This document shows positions 1 through 9,900 of a stretch of 64,000 bases of DNA, one piece after another. Under the pieces are notes generated by a model. The model was not told where the DNA came from, did not search any database, and saw nothing but the letters and a program-made list of their open reading frames with translations. Each line of letters opens with the position of its first letter. Position 1 is the stretch's first letter. The translations under genes and the position numbers were made by a program. The stretch comes from Glycomyces tritici (GTDB lineage: Bacteria; Actinomycetota; Actinomycetes; Mycobacteriales; Micromonosporaceae). Where the stretch lies: contig NZ_JAUEMJ010000013.1 in NCBI RefSeq assembly GCF_030403505.1, positions 62,001-126,000 on the forward strand, in the 5' to 3' direction.

Positions 1-17
1 ACATCGAACGTGTACCG

Positions 18-3000
18 GTGGACCCGGTGGGCGACGGCCGTTCTACGTACCTGGTCAAGCACTCCCCCGACGGCACTTCCTGGACCGCGCGGGAGAACCT
101 GTCCGACGTCATCGAACGTGAACTGCTCGGCCCGGCAGGCGGCCCGGAGGAAGTCCTCGAAGGCAGCCCTGACGCGGCCTATCTTGTGGGCCGGATCGCC
201 CCGGCGAAGATCAAGTCCGGCACTGAGCCGCTGACCAGTGCCGACGAGGACGAACCCGTCCTCGATCTCGGCGAAGCGGCGGACACCGAGATCAGCCGCG
301 GCGTGCCGATGTCGAGTGTGGACGAAACCTCCGCCGAGTCCGACGAAGACAACGTCGACGACATCCCGCAGCAGCGCGGCCTGATGATCCCCGCCTCGAT
401 GGGCTTGCGTTTCCAGGTGCCGAACGACTTGGAGCGCTTCGAGGTCCGCGCAACCTGGGGCGTCTATAACGTCTACAAAGGCGAAGACGGGGAGGAAGGC
501 ACCAAGTCGAAGCGCCGCCGCTACAAGCGCGAGGACTTCAACATTCCAAAGGAGGTCCGCCTCGCCGACCTCACCCCCGGCGAGACCAGGGAATACCACC
601 TGCGTGATACCACCGTGGTCCGCGTCGACCGCTACGACGATCCCACCCACGGCCGCGTGCTGATCGAACTCGCGCTCTGCAACGACCGCGAGACCCCGCG
701 GCAGATCCCGGTCAATGCCTGGATGTACCAGACGAAACTGGAGGTCTCTGCGGACGGCGAAGCGGTGTTCCTGCCGGTCCGCGACCTGGTGGCCGACGGC
801 GGATGGTCGCCGGACGAGGACGAGGAGATCCGCCGGCTCGACCTCCAGTACCGCAACCGGCTCGAGTTCGCCCAGGGCCGCACGTGTTCGGCGGACTGGG
901 AGACCGACTGGGACAAGGCTCCCGAGGACGATCCCGCGAAGCGCCGCGCCAAGCGCGTGTGGACGACTTGGTTGCCCGTCAGCGAGACTCCGCAGACCGC
1001 CGCGCAGGAGGTCCCCGGCGTGCTGCTGGACATGACGAAACTCGCCGGGGCGGAGTCGGCCGTGCTGGAGTCCGGGTTGCGCCCGATCGTCGCCGGATAC
1101 GACGCCTGGCTTAAGAAACGCGTCACCCAGGCCGAAGAGCTGCCCGCGCATCTGCGCGATGAGGCCCTGCGGGCCGTCGAGGACGCCCGCATGGTCTATG
1201 ACCGGCTCGCGGACGGCCTGGACTTCCTGCTCGCAGACGCCGACGCGCAGCGCTGCTTCAAGTTCATGAACGAGGTCATGTCCGCCCAGCGCATCCAGAC
1301 CCAGGTCGCTGCGATCCGCACCGCCGACACCTCGGTGTCGATGGAGGAGGCGCGCGAACGTGTCCTCGCCGGGAACCACCCCCACCACTGGCGCACGTTC
1401 CAGCTGGCGTTCATCCTGACGCAGATCCGCATGATGACCGACCCGGCCTGGAAGTACCGGTCGGGGAGCCTCGCGCGGGCGCAACTGCTGTTCTTCCCCA
1501 CCGGCGGTGGCAAGACCGAGGCCTATCTCGGTCTGGCGGCGTTCACGTTCGCGATCCGGCGGCTGCAAGGCAAGGTCGAAAGCGAGTCCGGTCCTCTCGA
1601 CGGGAACGCCGGGGTCGCCGTGATCATGCGGTACACGCTGCGGCTGCTCACCTCGCAGCAGTTCCAGCGCGCGACCGCGCTCATGTGCGCGGCCGAGACC
1701 GTGCGCATCGCCGACACAGCCACTTGGGGTGACGAGCCGTTCCGGATCGGCCTGTGGGTCGGTACCAGCGTGAGCCCCAAGCGGTTCGACGAGGCCAACG
1801 ACGAGATCAAGAAGGCCCACAAGAACAAGAGCGCCGCGCACCGGCTGACGGTGCTCCAGATCCAGCGCTGCCCGTGGTGCGGCGAGGCGATCAACCTGCG
1901 CGACATCAAACCTGACCCGGTCGAGCGGCGGGTGCGGGTCTACTGCGGCGACGAGCTCGCCGAGTGCCCGTTCGCTGAAGGCGGCGACGCCGCCGAGGGC
2001 CTACCGGTGCTCACTGTGGACGAGGAGATCTACCGGCTGGCGCCGGCGTTCGTGATCGCCACGGTCGACAAGTTCGCCCGCCTGGCCCGCGAGGGCGAGG
2101 CCGCGTCTTTGTTCGGGTACGTCTCGAAGTACTGCGACCGGCACGGCTACGTGCACCCGGACTACGCGAATTGCGACATTGTGGATGGCGGGCAGCATCC
2201 GCGCAAGGACGGTCGTCCCGCCGCGCGGGTGCGGCCGGTCGGGCGGCTGCGCCCGCCGGATCTGATCATCCAGGACGAACTGCACCTGATCACCGGTTCG
2301 CTCGGGACCACCGTGGGGCTCTTCGAGACCGTAGTGGACACGGCCGCATCCTGGACGACTGCGGACGGCTCGCCGGTGCGGCCGATGCTGGTGGCCTCGA
2401 CCGCGACCGCCCGGAATGCCACGGACCAGGTGAAGGCGCTCTACGGGCGGGACACGATGATCTTCCCGCCGCAGGTGATCGACGCCGGGGACACGTACTT
2501 CTCCGAGGAGCTGCCCGTCACCAAGGCCACGCCGGGCCGCCGGTACGTCGGAGTGTCGGCGACCGGGGTCCGGCTCACCAGCGCGGAGATCCGAGTCGCC
2601 GAAATCCTCATGGCCTCCGGGCAGTTGCTGATCAACACGGGGAAGGCGAACGAGGCCGACCCGTACATGACGCTCGTCGGATATTTCAGCGCCACAAGGG
2701 AACTCGCCGGCATGGCGCGGTTCCTCGGGGACGACATCCAGACGCTGCTCCAGAAAGGCCGGGAGTGGTCGAAGCTGCCGCGCCGCGGCGGCAGCGCGTT
2801 CGGGCACCTGAACACTGCCGAGCTCACCTCGCGCATCTCCAGCGCCGAGATCGGGGCCTCGCTGGACCAGATGGCGGTGCCGTTCGATCCCGCCTTCGAC
2901 TCCACGGCGGCGAAACGGGCACTGGCTGAGGCTGCTGAGCACGGCGAGGCGGCGTCCAAGCGCGACCGGCTGCCGCTCGACACGGTGCTTGCTACGTCGA

Positions 3001-3752
3001 TGCTGCAGGTCGGTGTGGACGTGACGCGGCTCGGACTCATGATGGTGGTGGGCCAGCCGAAGAACACTGCGGAGTACATCCAGGCGTCCTCGCGCGTCGG
3101 CCGTGACGCCAAGCGACCCGGTCTCGTTGTGGCACTGGGCAACTGGGCCCGACCGCGGGACTTGACGCATTTCGAGACGTTCCGGCACTACCACGAGACG
3201 TTCTACGCGCAGGTCGAGGCGCTGTCGGTGACGCCGTTCTCGCAGACCTCGCTCGACCGCGGACTCGACGGAGTTCTCGTCAGTGCTGCTCGTGTGCTCC
3301 AGGCCGACCGGGCCCAAGGGCTCTCGCCGGAGCGGGAGGCACGGCGCATCGAGCAGGAGTACGCGTTCGCGCAGGGTCTCATCGGCCTCGTGTGCGAGCG
3401 GGTGGCCCGGGCCAGCGACAACGAGACCGCCAAGCGGGCGCGCACCCGCTTGGAGAACCGTCTCGACCAGTGGGTGCGGCGCAACAAACAGGTGGGGAAG
3501 CAGCGCCAGACGCTGGTGTACGACCGGGTGACGGACGATTCCCGGTTCGGCGCGTTGATGATCAGCCCCGAGAACGCCCGCTCGATGGCCAGTCGGAGCG
3601 ACATCGGGCCGTTCAAGGTGCCGAACTCGATGCGCGAGGTCCAGCCTGAGATCAACCTGCTCGTGAGCCCGATCGCGGCGAACCTGTTCGATCACGGCGA
3701 GGACGAACCGGAGTGGGAGACCCAGCGCGCCAAGAAAGGTGCCTCGTCATGA
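18..3752 (+). CDS. drmA: DISARM helicase DrmA (5' end uncertain)
   Basis: Superfamily 2 type helicase of about 1244 residues, the DNA-loading motor of the DISARM anti-phage system. Visible motifs: Walker A FFPTGGGKTEAY near residue 494, a DELH Walker B (IIQDELHLITGS) near 751, and a C-terminal helicase motif QASSRVGRD near 1024. A cysteine cluster (CPWCGE near 617, CGDELAECPF near 642) between the motifs could bind zinc. The N-terminal stretch with ELLGPAGGPEEVLEG is typical of this family. The chosen GTG at 18 has no visible ribosome site and the frame is open to base 3 (codons for I-E-R-V-P), so the true start may lie before the window. The stop overlaps the drmB start (ATGA). Identity as DrmA rests on the motifs plus the DrmB and DrmC neighbours and is strong. 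Confidence 0.9.
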   Translation: MDPVGDGRSTYLVKHSPDGTSWTARENLSDVIERELLGPAGGPEEVLEGSPDAAYLVGRIAPAKIKSGTEPLTSADEDEPVLDLGEAADTEISRGVPMSSVDETSAESDEDNVDDIPQQRGLMIPASMGLRFQVPNDLERFEVRATWGVYNVYKGEDGEEGTKSKRRRYKREDFNIPKEVRLADLTPGETREYHLRDTTVVRVDRYDDPTHGRVLIELALCNDRETPRQIPVNAWMYQTKLEVSADGEAVFLPVRDLVADGGWSPDEDEEIRRLDLQYRNRLEFAQGRTCSADWETDWDKAPEDDPAKRRAKRVWTTWLPVSETPQTAAQEVPGVLLDMTKLAGAESAVLESGLRPIVAGYDAWLKKRVTQAEELPAHLRDEALRAVEDARMVYDRLADGLDFLLADADAQRCFKFMNEVMSAQRIQTQVAAIRTADTSVSMEEARERVLAGNHPHHWRTFQLAFILTQIRMMTDPAWKYRSGSLARAQLLFFPTGGGKTEAYLGLAAFTFAIRRLQGKVESESGPLDGNAGVAVIMRYTLRLLTSQQFQRATALMCAAETVRIADTATWGDEPFRIGLWVGTSVSPKRFDEANDEIKKAHKNKSAAHRLTVLQIQRCPWCGEAINLRDIKPDPVERRVRVYCGDELAECPFAEGGDAAEGLPVLTVDEEIYRLAPAFVIATVDKFARLAREGEAASLFGYVSKYCDRHGYVHPDYANCDIVDGGQHPRKDGRPAARVRPVGRLRPPDLIIQDELHLITGSLGTTVGLFETVVDTAASWTTADGSPVRPMLVASTATARNATDQVKALYGRDTMIFPPQVIDAGDTYFSEELPVTKATPGRRYVGVSATGVRLTSAEIRVAEILMASGQLLINTGKANEADPYMTLVGYFSATRELAGMARFLGDDIQTLLQKGREWSKLPRRGGSAFGHLNTAELTSRISSAEIGASLDQMAVPFDPAFDSTAAKRALAEAAEHGEAASKRDRLPLDTVLATSMLQVGVDVTRLGLMMVVGQPKNTAEYIQASSRVGRDAKRPGLVVALGNWARPRDLTHFETFRHYHETFYAQVEALSVTPFSQTSLDRGLDGVLVSAARVLQADRAQGLSPEREARRIEQEYAFAQGLIGLVCERVARASDNETAKRARTRLENRLDQWVRRNKQVGKQRQTLVYDRVTDDSRFGALMISPENARSMASRSDIGPFKVPNSMREVQPEINLLVSPIAANLFDHGEDEPEWETQRAKKGASS

Positions 3753-5776
3753 CCGACACGCAACCGAGGTTCGCCAAGGCGCCGAAGGTGCTCGATCCGC
3801 TCGGCGATGCCGACACCGAGCGGGAGGCCGGCCGGAAGCGGAACTACGCGAAGGTCGGGTCCGGGCGGCCCTCGTCCCTGATCTACACGTACGGGCCGGG
3901 CGCGGTGATGGACCTGCCGCAGTTCACGATCATGCCCTCGGGACTCGACGACTGGGACCGCATCTGGGCCAGGCGCGACGGCGCGCCTCCGGTCATCGAA
4001 GCGCCGCAGCTCCGTCAGGTGGTCGCGAAGCTGTTGAACTCCAAGCACATCGAGCTGCGGCCGTTCCCGTGGCAGGCGGTCGCGTTCACCGGGTCGGAAG
4101 ACGGCCGGGACCTTGGCGTGCCCTCCCGGGTGTTCCCGCAGTGGCTGCGCTGCACCGGATGCGACAACCTGGGCCTGATCAGCCAGTTCTCGTACGCCAA
4201 CGTCAAGCGCTACCGGCCCGACCAGGCCCGGTTCACGCACGAGAAGTGCTACGGCCGCCCCGACCGACCCCGCAGCAAGCCCAGCGCGCAGACGGCAGTG
4301 CCCGCGCGCTACCTGCTCGCCTGCCCGGACGGGCACCTCGACGAGTTCCCGTACGACTGGTGGGTGCACGGCGGCGCCGCGTGCGCTTCGGGGATCGACC
4401 ACCCGCAACTGCGGATGACCGACCGAACCGCGGGCAAGGGCGCGGCGGCCACGATCACCTGCACGCAGTGCGACAAGAAGCGGCCGATGAACGAGGCGCA
4501 GGGCGAGGCCGGCGCCGCGAAACTGCCGTACTGCCGGGGCAGGCACCCGCACCTGGGAACGTTCGAGAGCGGCGGCTGCGGCAATCCGGCCAAGCTGATG
4601 CTGATCGGCGCCTCGAACCTGTGGTTCGGCTCCACGCAGTCGGTGATCGTCATGCCCCAGTCCGAGGCGGACCGGACCGACAGCCTGGCCGTGCGGCTGC
4701 GGGGCACCCACGGCGAGGACCTCGCCGAGGTGCGCGGCAACGCGAAGCTGATCCGGATGATCCTCAAGTCCCAGGTCGAACTCGAAGGGGTCGATGACGC
4801 GACGCTGCTGGCCGCTGTCGAGGAGGCGCTGGCGCCTGAGGCCCCCGAGGAGGACCAGGAGGAGCGCATCCGCACCTGGGACCCGGTGGACCTGCTCGTC
4901 CCCGAATGGGTCTACCTCCAAAAGGACCCGCTCGGTCCCCGCCAAGAGGACCCCGCGAGCGGGCTCACACTCTCCAAGCGGGACTGGGAGAGCACGTGGC
5001 GCGGAGGAAGCGTCAGTCGGGTGCTGGCCGTCGAGAGCCTGCGGAAGGTCAACGCGCTGCTCGGCTTCACCCGGATCGACGACATGGACCGGGTCGGCGA
5101 CCTGCCGCGGCGGCTCGTGCCGCTCACCCGAGACCGTCCGGAATGGACTGTCGCGACCGAGGATCGCGGCGAAGGGATCTTCCTCCAGTTCGACGAGGCC
5201 CGCATCGCCGCATGGGAGAGCGTCGTCGAAGACAGCCCGCTGTGGCAGGCGCACGTCGAGGCCCACGACAGGAACTTCACGAACCGCTTCTCGGAGACCG
5301 CCGAGCGGGTCAAGCCGAGCACCCGCATGCGGCCGCCCCGCTACTGGCTGCTGCACACCTTCGCGCACGTGCTCATCCGGCAGTTCGCGCTTACGTGCGG
5401 ATATTCGGCGGCGAGCCTGAGCGAGCGTCTGTACGCATGGAAGGAGAGCGAGGAGCGGCCCGCCGCGGCCGGACTCGCCATCCTCACCACCGCCTCCGAC
5501 TCAGACGGCACCCTCGGCGGTCTGGTCCAGCTGAGTGAACCGGAACGGCTGCGGCAGATCATCGAGCGTGCCCTCTACCGGGCCCGGCGCTGCTCCTCCG
5601 ACCCGATGTGCGCGACGCGCACGCCGAGCGGAAACGAGGACTTCCTCCACGGCGCGGCCTGCCACTGCTGCGTCATGGCCTCGGAGACCTCCTGTGAACG
5701 GGCGAACCGCTTCCTGGACCGGCGGTTCCTCGTCGAGCTGCCCGGAGGGCATGGGCCCCTTGCTTTCTTCACATGA
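3749..5776 (+). CDS. drmB: DISARM protein DrmB (DUF1998)
   Basis: 675-residue DrmB, the DUF1998 partner that forms a complex with DrmA in DISARM. The DUF1998 part lies at about residues 530-655, from LLHTFAHVLIRQFALTCGYSAAS to a cysteine-rich stretch (CSSDPMC, then GAACHCCVMASETSC) that probably binds zinc. Further CxxC pairs occur earlier (LRCTGCDNLG, TCTQCDKK, and a GGCGNPAK turn). The start at 3749 was chosen because it overlaps the drmA stop by 4 bases and is followed by a normal N-terminus (MTDTQPRF); the longer in-frame start at 3713 would run deep into drmA. No catalytic motif of its own is visible, in line with a structural role. Confidence 0.92.
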   Translation: MTDTQPRFAKAPKVLDPLGDADTEREAGRKRNYAKVGSGRPSSLIYTYGPGAVMDLPQFTIMPSGLDDWDRIWARRDGAPPVIEAPQLRQVVAKLLNSKHIELRPFPWQAVAFTGSEDGRDLGVPSRVFPQWLRCTGCDNLGLISQFSYANVKRYRPDQARFTHEKCYGRPDRPRSKPSAQTAVPARYLLACPDGHLDEFPYDWWVHGGAACASGIDHPQLRMTDRTAGKGAAATITCTQCDKKRPMNEAQGEAGAAKLPYCRGRHPHLGTFESGGCGNPAKLMLIGASNLWFGSTQSVIVMPQSEADRTDSLAVRLRGTHGEDLAEVRGNAKLIRMILKSQVELEGVDDATLLAAVEEALAPEAPEEDQEERIRTWDPVDLLVPEWVYLQKDPLGPRQEDPASGLTLSKRDWESTWRGGSVSRVLAVESLRKVNALLGFTRIDDMDRVGDLPRRLVPLTRDRPEWTVATEDRGEGIFLQFDEARIAAWESVVEDSPLWQAHVEAHDRNFTNRFSETAERVKPSTRMRPPRYWLLHTFAHVLIRQFALTCGYSAASLSERLYAWKESEERPAAAGLAILTTASDSDGTLGGLVQLSEPERLRQIIERALYRARRCSSDPMCATRTPSGNEDFLHGAACHCCVMASETSCERANRFLDRRFLVELPGGHGPLAFFT

Positions 5777-6581
5777 CGACCGGGACGCCGCCGCCGCACT
5801 GGGCGCCACCCTAAGCGGCGGCGAGGCGGGGGCGATCGCCGAGCGGCTGGCCGACGGCCAGCCCCTCCACGCCGCGCTCAGGGTTCTGTCGGTGCAGCGG
5901 CGCGCGCTCGTCGGCCCGCTCGCGGAGCGCATAGGCACCGACCGGCTGGTTCCGCTGCTGCACGCGGTCAGCTCCGCCCGCGCACAGGCAGGGCGACTCG
6001 AAGCGGTGTGGACCATGCCGGGACCGCTCGCGCAGACTGGTCCGCTGACCGCTTCGATCGTCCACCACGTCCAGGGAGCGCGGCAGTCGGTCACCTGCTC
6101 CACGTTCAACTTCCAGCGCTCCTCGGGGCTGTGGGCGGCGCTGCGCGCGGCGGCCCAGCGGCCCGGCGTCAACGTGCGCGTCTACCTCGACGCCGCGGCC
6201 GCCCAGGGAGGCCGGGGCACGCCGACCGCGGAGGAGGTCGCCGCGCACCTAGATCCCGAGATCGTGCTGCGCACCAAGGACTTCGACGGGGCAAAGGTCC
6301 GCAACCACGCCAAGTTCGTGATCGTCGACCACCGGTTCGTCCTGGTCACCAGTGCGAACCTGTCCTGGAGCGCCGAGTTCGCGAACATCGAACTCGGCAT
6401 CCGCGCTGACGACGCCTCGCTGGCAGAGTCGATCGAACGCGAACTCCTCAACGTCGAAGACCGGCTCTACGAACGAGTTGCCGCCCGCTTATCGCGCTTC
6501 GCCCTGCGCTCGTGGTGTCTTCGGTGGGCAGCGGGCGCGGCGCCGGACACCTCGGCAAGGACCCCGCCTTGGTCCACATAG
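5751..6581 (+). CDS. drmC: DISARM protein DrmC (phospholipase D fold)
   Basis: 276-residue protein of the phospholipase D superfamily, the third core DISARM protein. The HxK half-site is intact: NHAKFVIVD followed by SANLSWSAEFANIELG, the usual PLD nuclease arrangement, near residues 185-215. ATG 5751 is preceded by a good GGAGGG site 5 bases upstream and overlaps the end of drmB by 26 bases. The three genes therefore form one transcription unit. The last 38 codons (6467-6581) run antisense to the end of the convergent small membrane-protein gene; this arginine-rich tail looks unlike a folded domain and may be an extension past the usual end. In studied systems DrmC is not always needed for defence. 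Confidence 0.88.
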   Translation: MGPLLSSHDDRDAAAALGATLSGGEAGAIAERLADGQPLHAALRVLSVQRRALVGPLAERIGTDRLVPLLHAVSSARAQAGRLEAVWTMPGPLAQTGPLTASIVHHVQGARQSVTCSTFNFQRSSGLWAALRAAAQRPGVNVRVYLDAAAAQGGRGTPTAEEVAAHLDPEIVLRTKDFDGAKVRNHAKFVIVDHRFVLVTSANLSWSAEFANIELGIRADDASLAESIERELLNVEDRLYERVAARLSRFALRSWCLRWAAGAAPDTSARTPPWST

Positions 6582-6934
6582 AAGACGTTCGGGTTGCGGT
6601 TGTGCGGGCCCCACCCGGAGCCACCTCGTACGAGCACGAACACGCCGACGCGCTGGTGCCGACCTTTGAACCAGGTGTCCTGATCCCAGGTGACGCCGTC
6701 CCAGACGATCAACGCCTTCGACCCGGTCCTCGCCCGCTGGTATATGACTCGTACGAACGCCAGGTAACCTCGCCTACGGGAGTCTTCCGACTTGATCCAT
6801 TCCCACTGGGCAGCAAGGTCTTCGTCACACTTGCGACTGCTCGCCTTGGTGAGCAGCACGATGAGCAGCACGATCCCGGCAATGACGGCGAGGCAGACGA
6901 GGAGGGGCAGGAGACCCACGACGGTGTCGGTCAT
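6467..6934 (-). CDS. Small single-pass membrane protein beside SF1 helicase
   Basis: 155-residue protein with one strong N-terminal membrane helix (VVGLLPLLVCLAVIAGIVLL, about residues 5-25), then a soluble part rich in W, R and K containing YLAFVRVIYQRARTGSKALIVWDG and a WFKG..HQRVGVFVLVRGGSGWG stretch. The start overlaps the stop of the upstream helicase gene (ATGA), so the two are translationally coupled. The last 115 bases overlap drmC on the other strand. I do not recognise the family. Its tight link to a nucleic-acid helicase suggests a membrane partner, perhaps an anchor or effector, but that is inference only. Confidence 0.7.
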   Translation of the reverse strand: MTDTVVGLLPLLVCLAVIAGIVLLIVLLTKASSRKCDEDLAAQWEWIKSEDSRRRGYLAFVRVIYQRARTGSKALIVWDGVTWDQDTWFKGRHQRVGVFVLVRGGSGWGPHNRNPNVFYVDQGGVLAEVSGAAPAAHRRHHERRAKRDKRAATRS

Positions 6935-9900
6935 TTAGGGTCTCCGAGGGCGGCGGCGAGTTCGGCGAAGTTGGGGAGTTTCGACCAGGTCTCGTGGTTG
7001 CCGATGACGTAGAGCCGCCGCTTCGCGCGGCTGACGGCCACGTTGACGAAGTTCGGCTTCTCGGCAGCGAAGCTGCCTGCGCGGGGCTTCGCAGGGTCAC
7101 CGCCGAGCACCAGGACCACGATGTCGGCCTGCTTACCTTGTGCGGTGTGGACGGTGCCCGCACCGGCGAGGTCGCGGTAGCGGTTCCCCTTCAACTGGGC
7201 TGCGACTTCGCGGAACGGGGTGATGACCATGACCTCACTCATGTCGAACCCGTTGGTGCGCAAGTGGGTGAGGAGCCCGTCGAGTCGGCGGCCTTCGGCG
7301 GGGATCCAGTGGCCCTGGTTGCCGTCGGGCCGCACGTCGAGCCACATGCTGCGGGTCAGGATCGTGCCGGTCCCCTTGAACATCAGGGCGTCACGATCGG
7401 GGGTGTCGTTGATCATCAGGCCGTCGTATGCGATCCGGTTCGAGACCGAGAACATCGGTTCGTCGCAGCGGCGGTGCACGGTGAGCGGGGACCCGACCCA
7501 CAGCGGTTCGCCGTCAGGGCCCGGCAGGGCGGTCCCGAACCTGGTGTGAGCGTCGGCGAGACTCTGCACCGAGGTCCAACCAGGGAGCCAGTGGTCGCTC
7601 AGACCGTAATGTTCGCGCAGCGACTGCTGGATCGTGTGCGGCAGGGTGAACACCGGTTCGAGCTGGAGCGGGTCGCCCACGGCCATCACATGCTTGGAAC
7701 GCCAGATCGCTCCGACGGCCGCTTGCGGGGTCGCCTGCCCGGCCTCGTCGATAAACAGCCAGCCCAGGTCGCCCTCGGCCAGACCGGGGAACTGCCGAGC
7801 GACCGAGGCGAAGGTCGTCGACACGACCGGGACCGCCATGAACAGCAGCTGCCATGCAGCCAAACGGGTCTCGTGGGCCAAGCCAGCGGGCACGGAGCCG
7901 TTCACGACATCGACGGCGATGCCGAGTCCGCGCCGGAAGCGGGCAGCGTTGTGCTCGATGAACGCCCGGTGCAGCCGCAGGGCTTCGAGGAACAGTTCGG
8001 ATCGCGCGGAGTTGAACTCCTCGTCGCACCACGGCGCGCACAACTCGCGAGCGCGCCGGTCCTCCCCCAGGTCCGGAAACGCCGGGCCGAAACGCTTCTT
8101 CGCCCTCCGCATTGAAGCCTCATGCTTTTCCAGGGCAGCACTGGCCCTGCGCTGACCCACCTCTGCAACGGACAGGTCCGTGGAGGCGGCGGCCACAGCT
8201 TGCTCGGCGGCCTTGACCTCGGCCTCGATCTCCTGAGAACGGTCCCAGGCGTCGTTCGCCGCGGCGACGTACTGCCGCGCGCGTCGCCGCCACTGGCGAA
8301 GTTCCCCGCCGCCCCTGAGCAGGGCGAGCAAGAATCCAGGGCGCTGGCGGCCCCATTCGTCGCGGGTCGCACGCGCCTGCTCGAGGTCGGTGGACGCCTC
8401 TTCGAGCCGATCGCGTGCCGCTTGGAGCTCGGCCTGCTCCCGTTTGTGCGCGTGCTCGGCCCTGGCGACCGCCGCATCGGCCACGGCGGCGGCTTCGTAT
8501 TCTGCACGGTTCCGCCAAGCGCGGTAGGTCTTCTCCCGGTCGGCCGCCATCGCAAGAACCTTGCCCTCGGCGGCTTTGAACCGCTTCCGGGCTTCGGCCC
8601 AGGTGCGTTCGGGCCGGCAGTCCTTGAGGTGTGCGAGCATGCCGGGGCGAGGTTCGTCCCGGCCATCGCCTTCCTTGAGCCCGAACCAGAACGCGGAAGC
8701 GAACCGGTATCGGTTCGTCGAGTTGCCCAGGACGGCGGCCATGAGCGACCAGGCCGGTTCCCACTCCCTTTCGCTCTTGTCAAGTCGGGAGGCGTTGAGG
8801 ACGGTCCGGCCGATCTCGGTGAAGTAGTCAATGTCCCCGCGCCAGCGCTCGTCAATCTCATCCCGGTGCGGGGTCTCGGCGGTGACATTCTGGACTGCTC
8901 CGTTGTTGGACGAGGCGACGACGACCTCGTACCCGCATAGCTCCGGTCGCAGCTGCGGGACCCGGAATCGCCTCTCGCCGTTAGTGAACTGGAGTTCGGC
9001 GGTGAAGCCGTCCTCGGGACGGGCGAGGTCGGCGAGGTGGCGGGCGCGCTCGGTGACGAGCGCGGCGAACATGTCGCGCAGGAGCGTGGTCTTGCCGGTG
9101 CCAGGCGGGCCGTTAACGCCGGTGATCTCGCCGCGGGCGGTCGCTTCGCCGACGGCGTTGTTCACCGCGAGCTGCTGTCCGAGCGCAAGTGAATGTGCGG
9201 GCGGCGACGGCCAGCGCCCGAGCGGGATCCGGGAAGGGCGCGTCGCCTCGTACACGGTGTGGAGGTCGTCGCGCACATCAATGCGGCCGCTCGCTGTCGC
9301 CTCGCGGAGGTAGGTGTCGAGCGCTTCCTGGAGGTGTCCAGTGCTCACCTGCCCACTGATTCTGGACAGGTCCTCTGCGATGAAGCTGTTGAGGAAGTCA
9401 GAACTTGACGCCTCCTCTTCGCGAGGACGGACGACTCTGCAGGCGATCCGAATTGCGGGGTCTTCTTGCGGCAGTACCCCAGCGATGCCGGTGAGGGCGA
9501 GGAGGACGGCCCTGACCTCGTCGAGCAGGGCATGGTCCATCGGTGGGGTGCGCGATGCCGCCCCGGATGCCTCCTCCGGTTCTGAGCGGCCGAGTATCAC
9601 TTCGACTTGATCCTTGACGGTCTTGAACACTTCGACGCCGTCGATCCCCAGCAGCAGCCCGGAGCACTGGCTCAGCAGATCGGTGAGCAATTGATCGCGG
9701 CGTCGGCGGCGTTCGAAGATGAGGTCGAAAAGCTCGCTGAAATTCGACTGTGCGAAAGAGAGCCCATCGCTCCACCCCGGTCGCAGCCCCTGCAGCTGGT
9801 GTACCCGCCCGAGCCCCCAAGCGCTGGAGGACAGCACCGCCGTGTCCGGCCGGAGCCGTCCGTTCGCATCGAGCTCGAATCCGGCGAGCGCAGCCTGCCC

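Noticed and set aside
2001..3695. Long reverse frame of 564 codons antisense to drmA
   Set aside because: Composition is a mirror of the high-GC forward codons (R, H, P, G rich) with no domain; the forward frame carries helicase motifs. Similar antisense frames at 3692-5368, 14674-17139 forward and 41911-43863 were dropped for the same reason.
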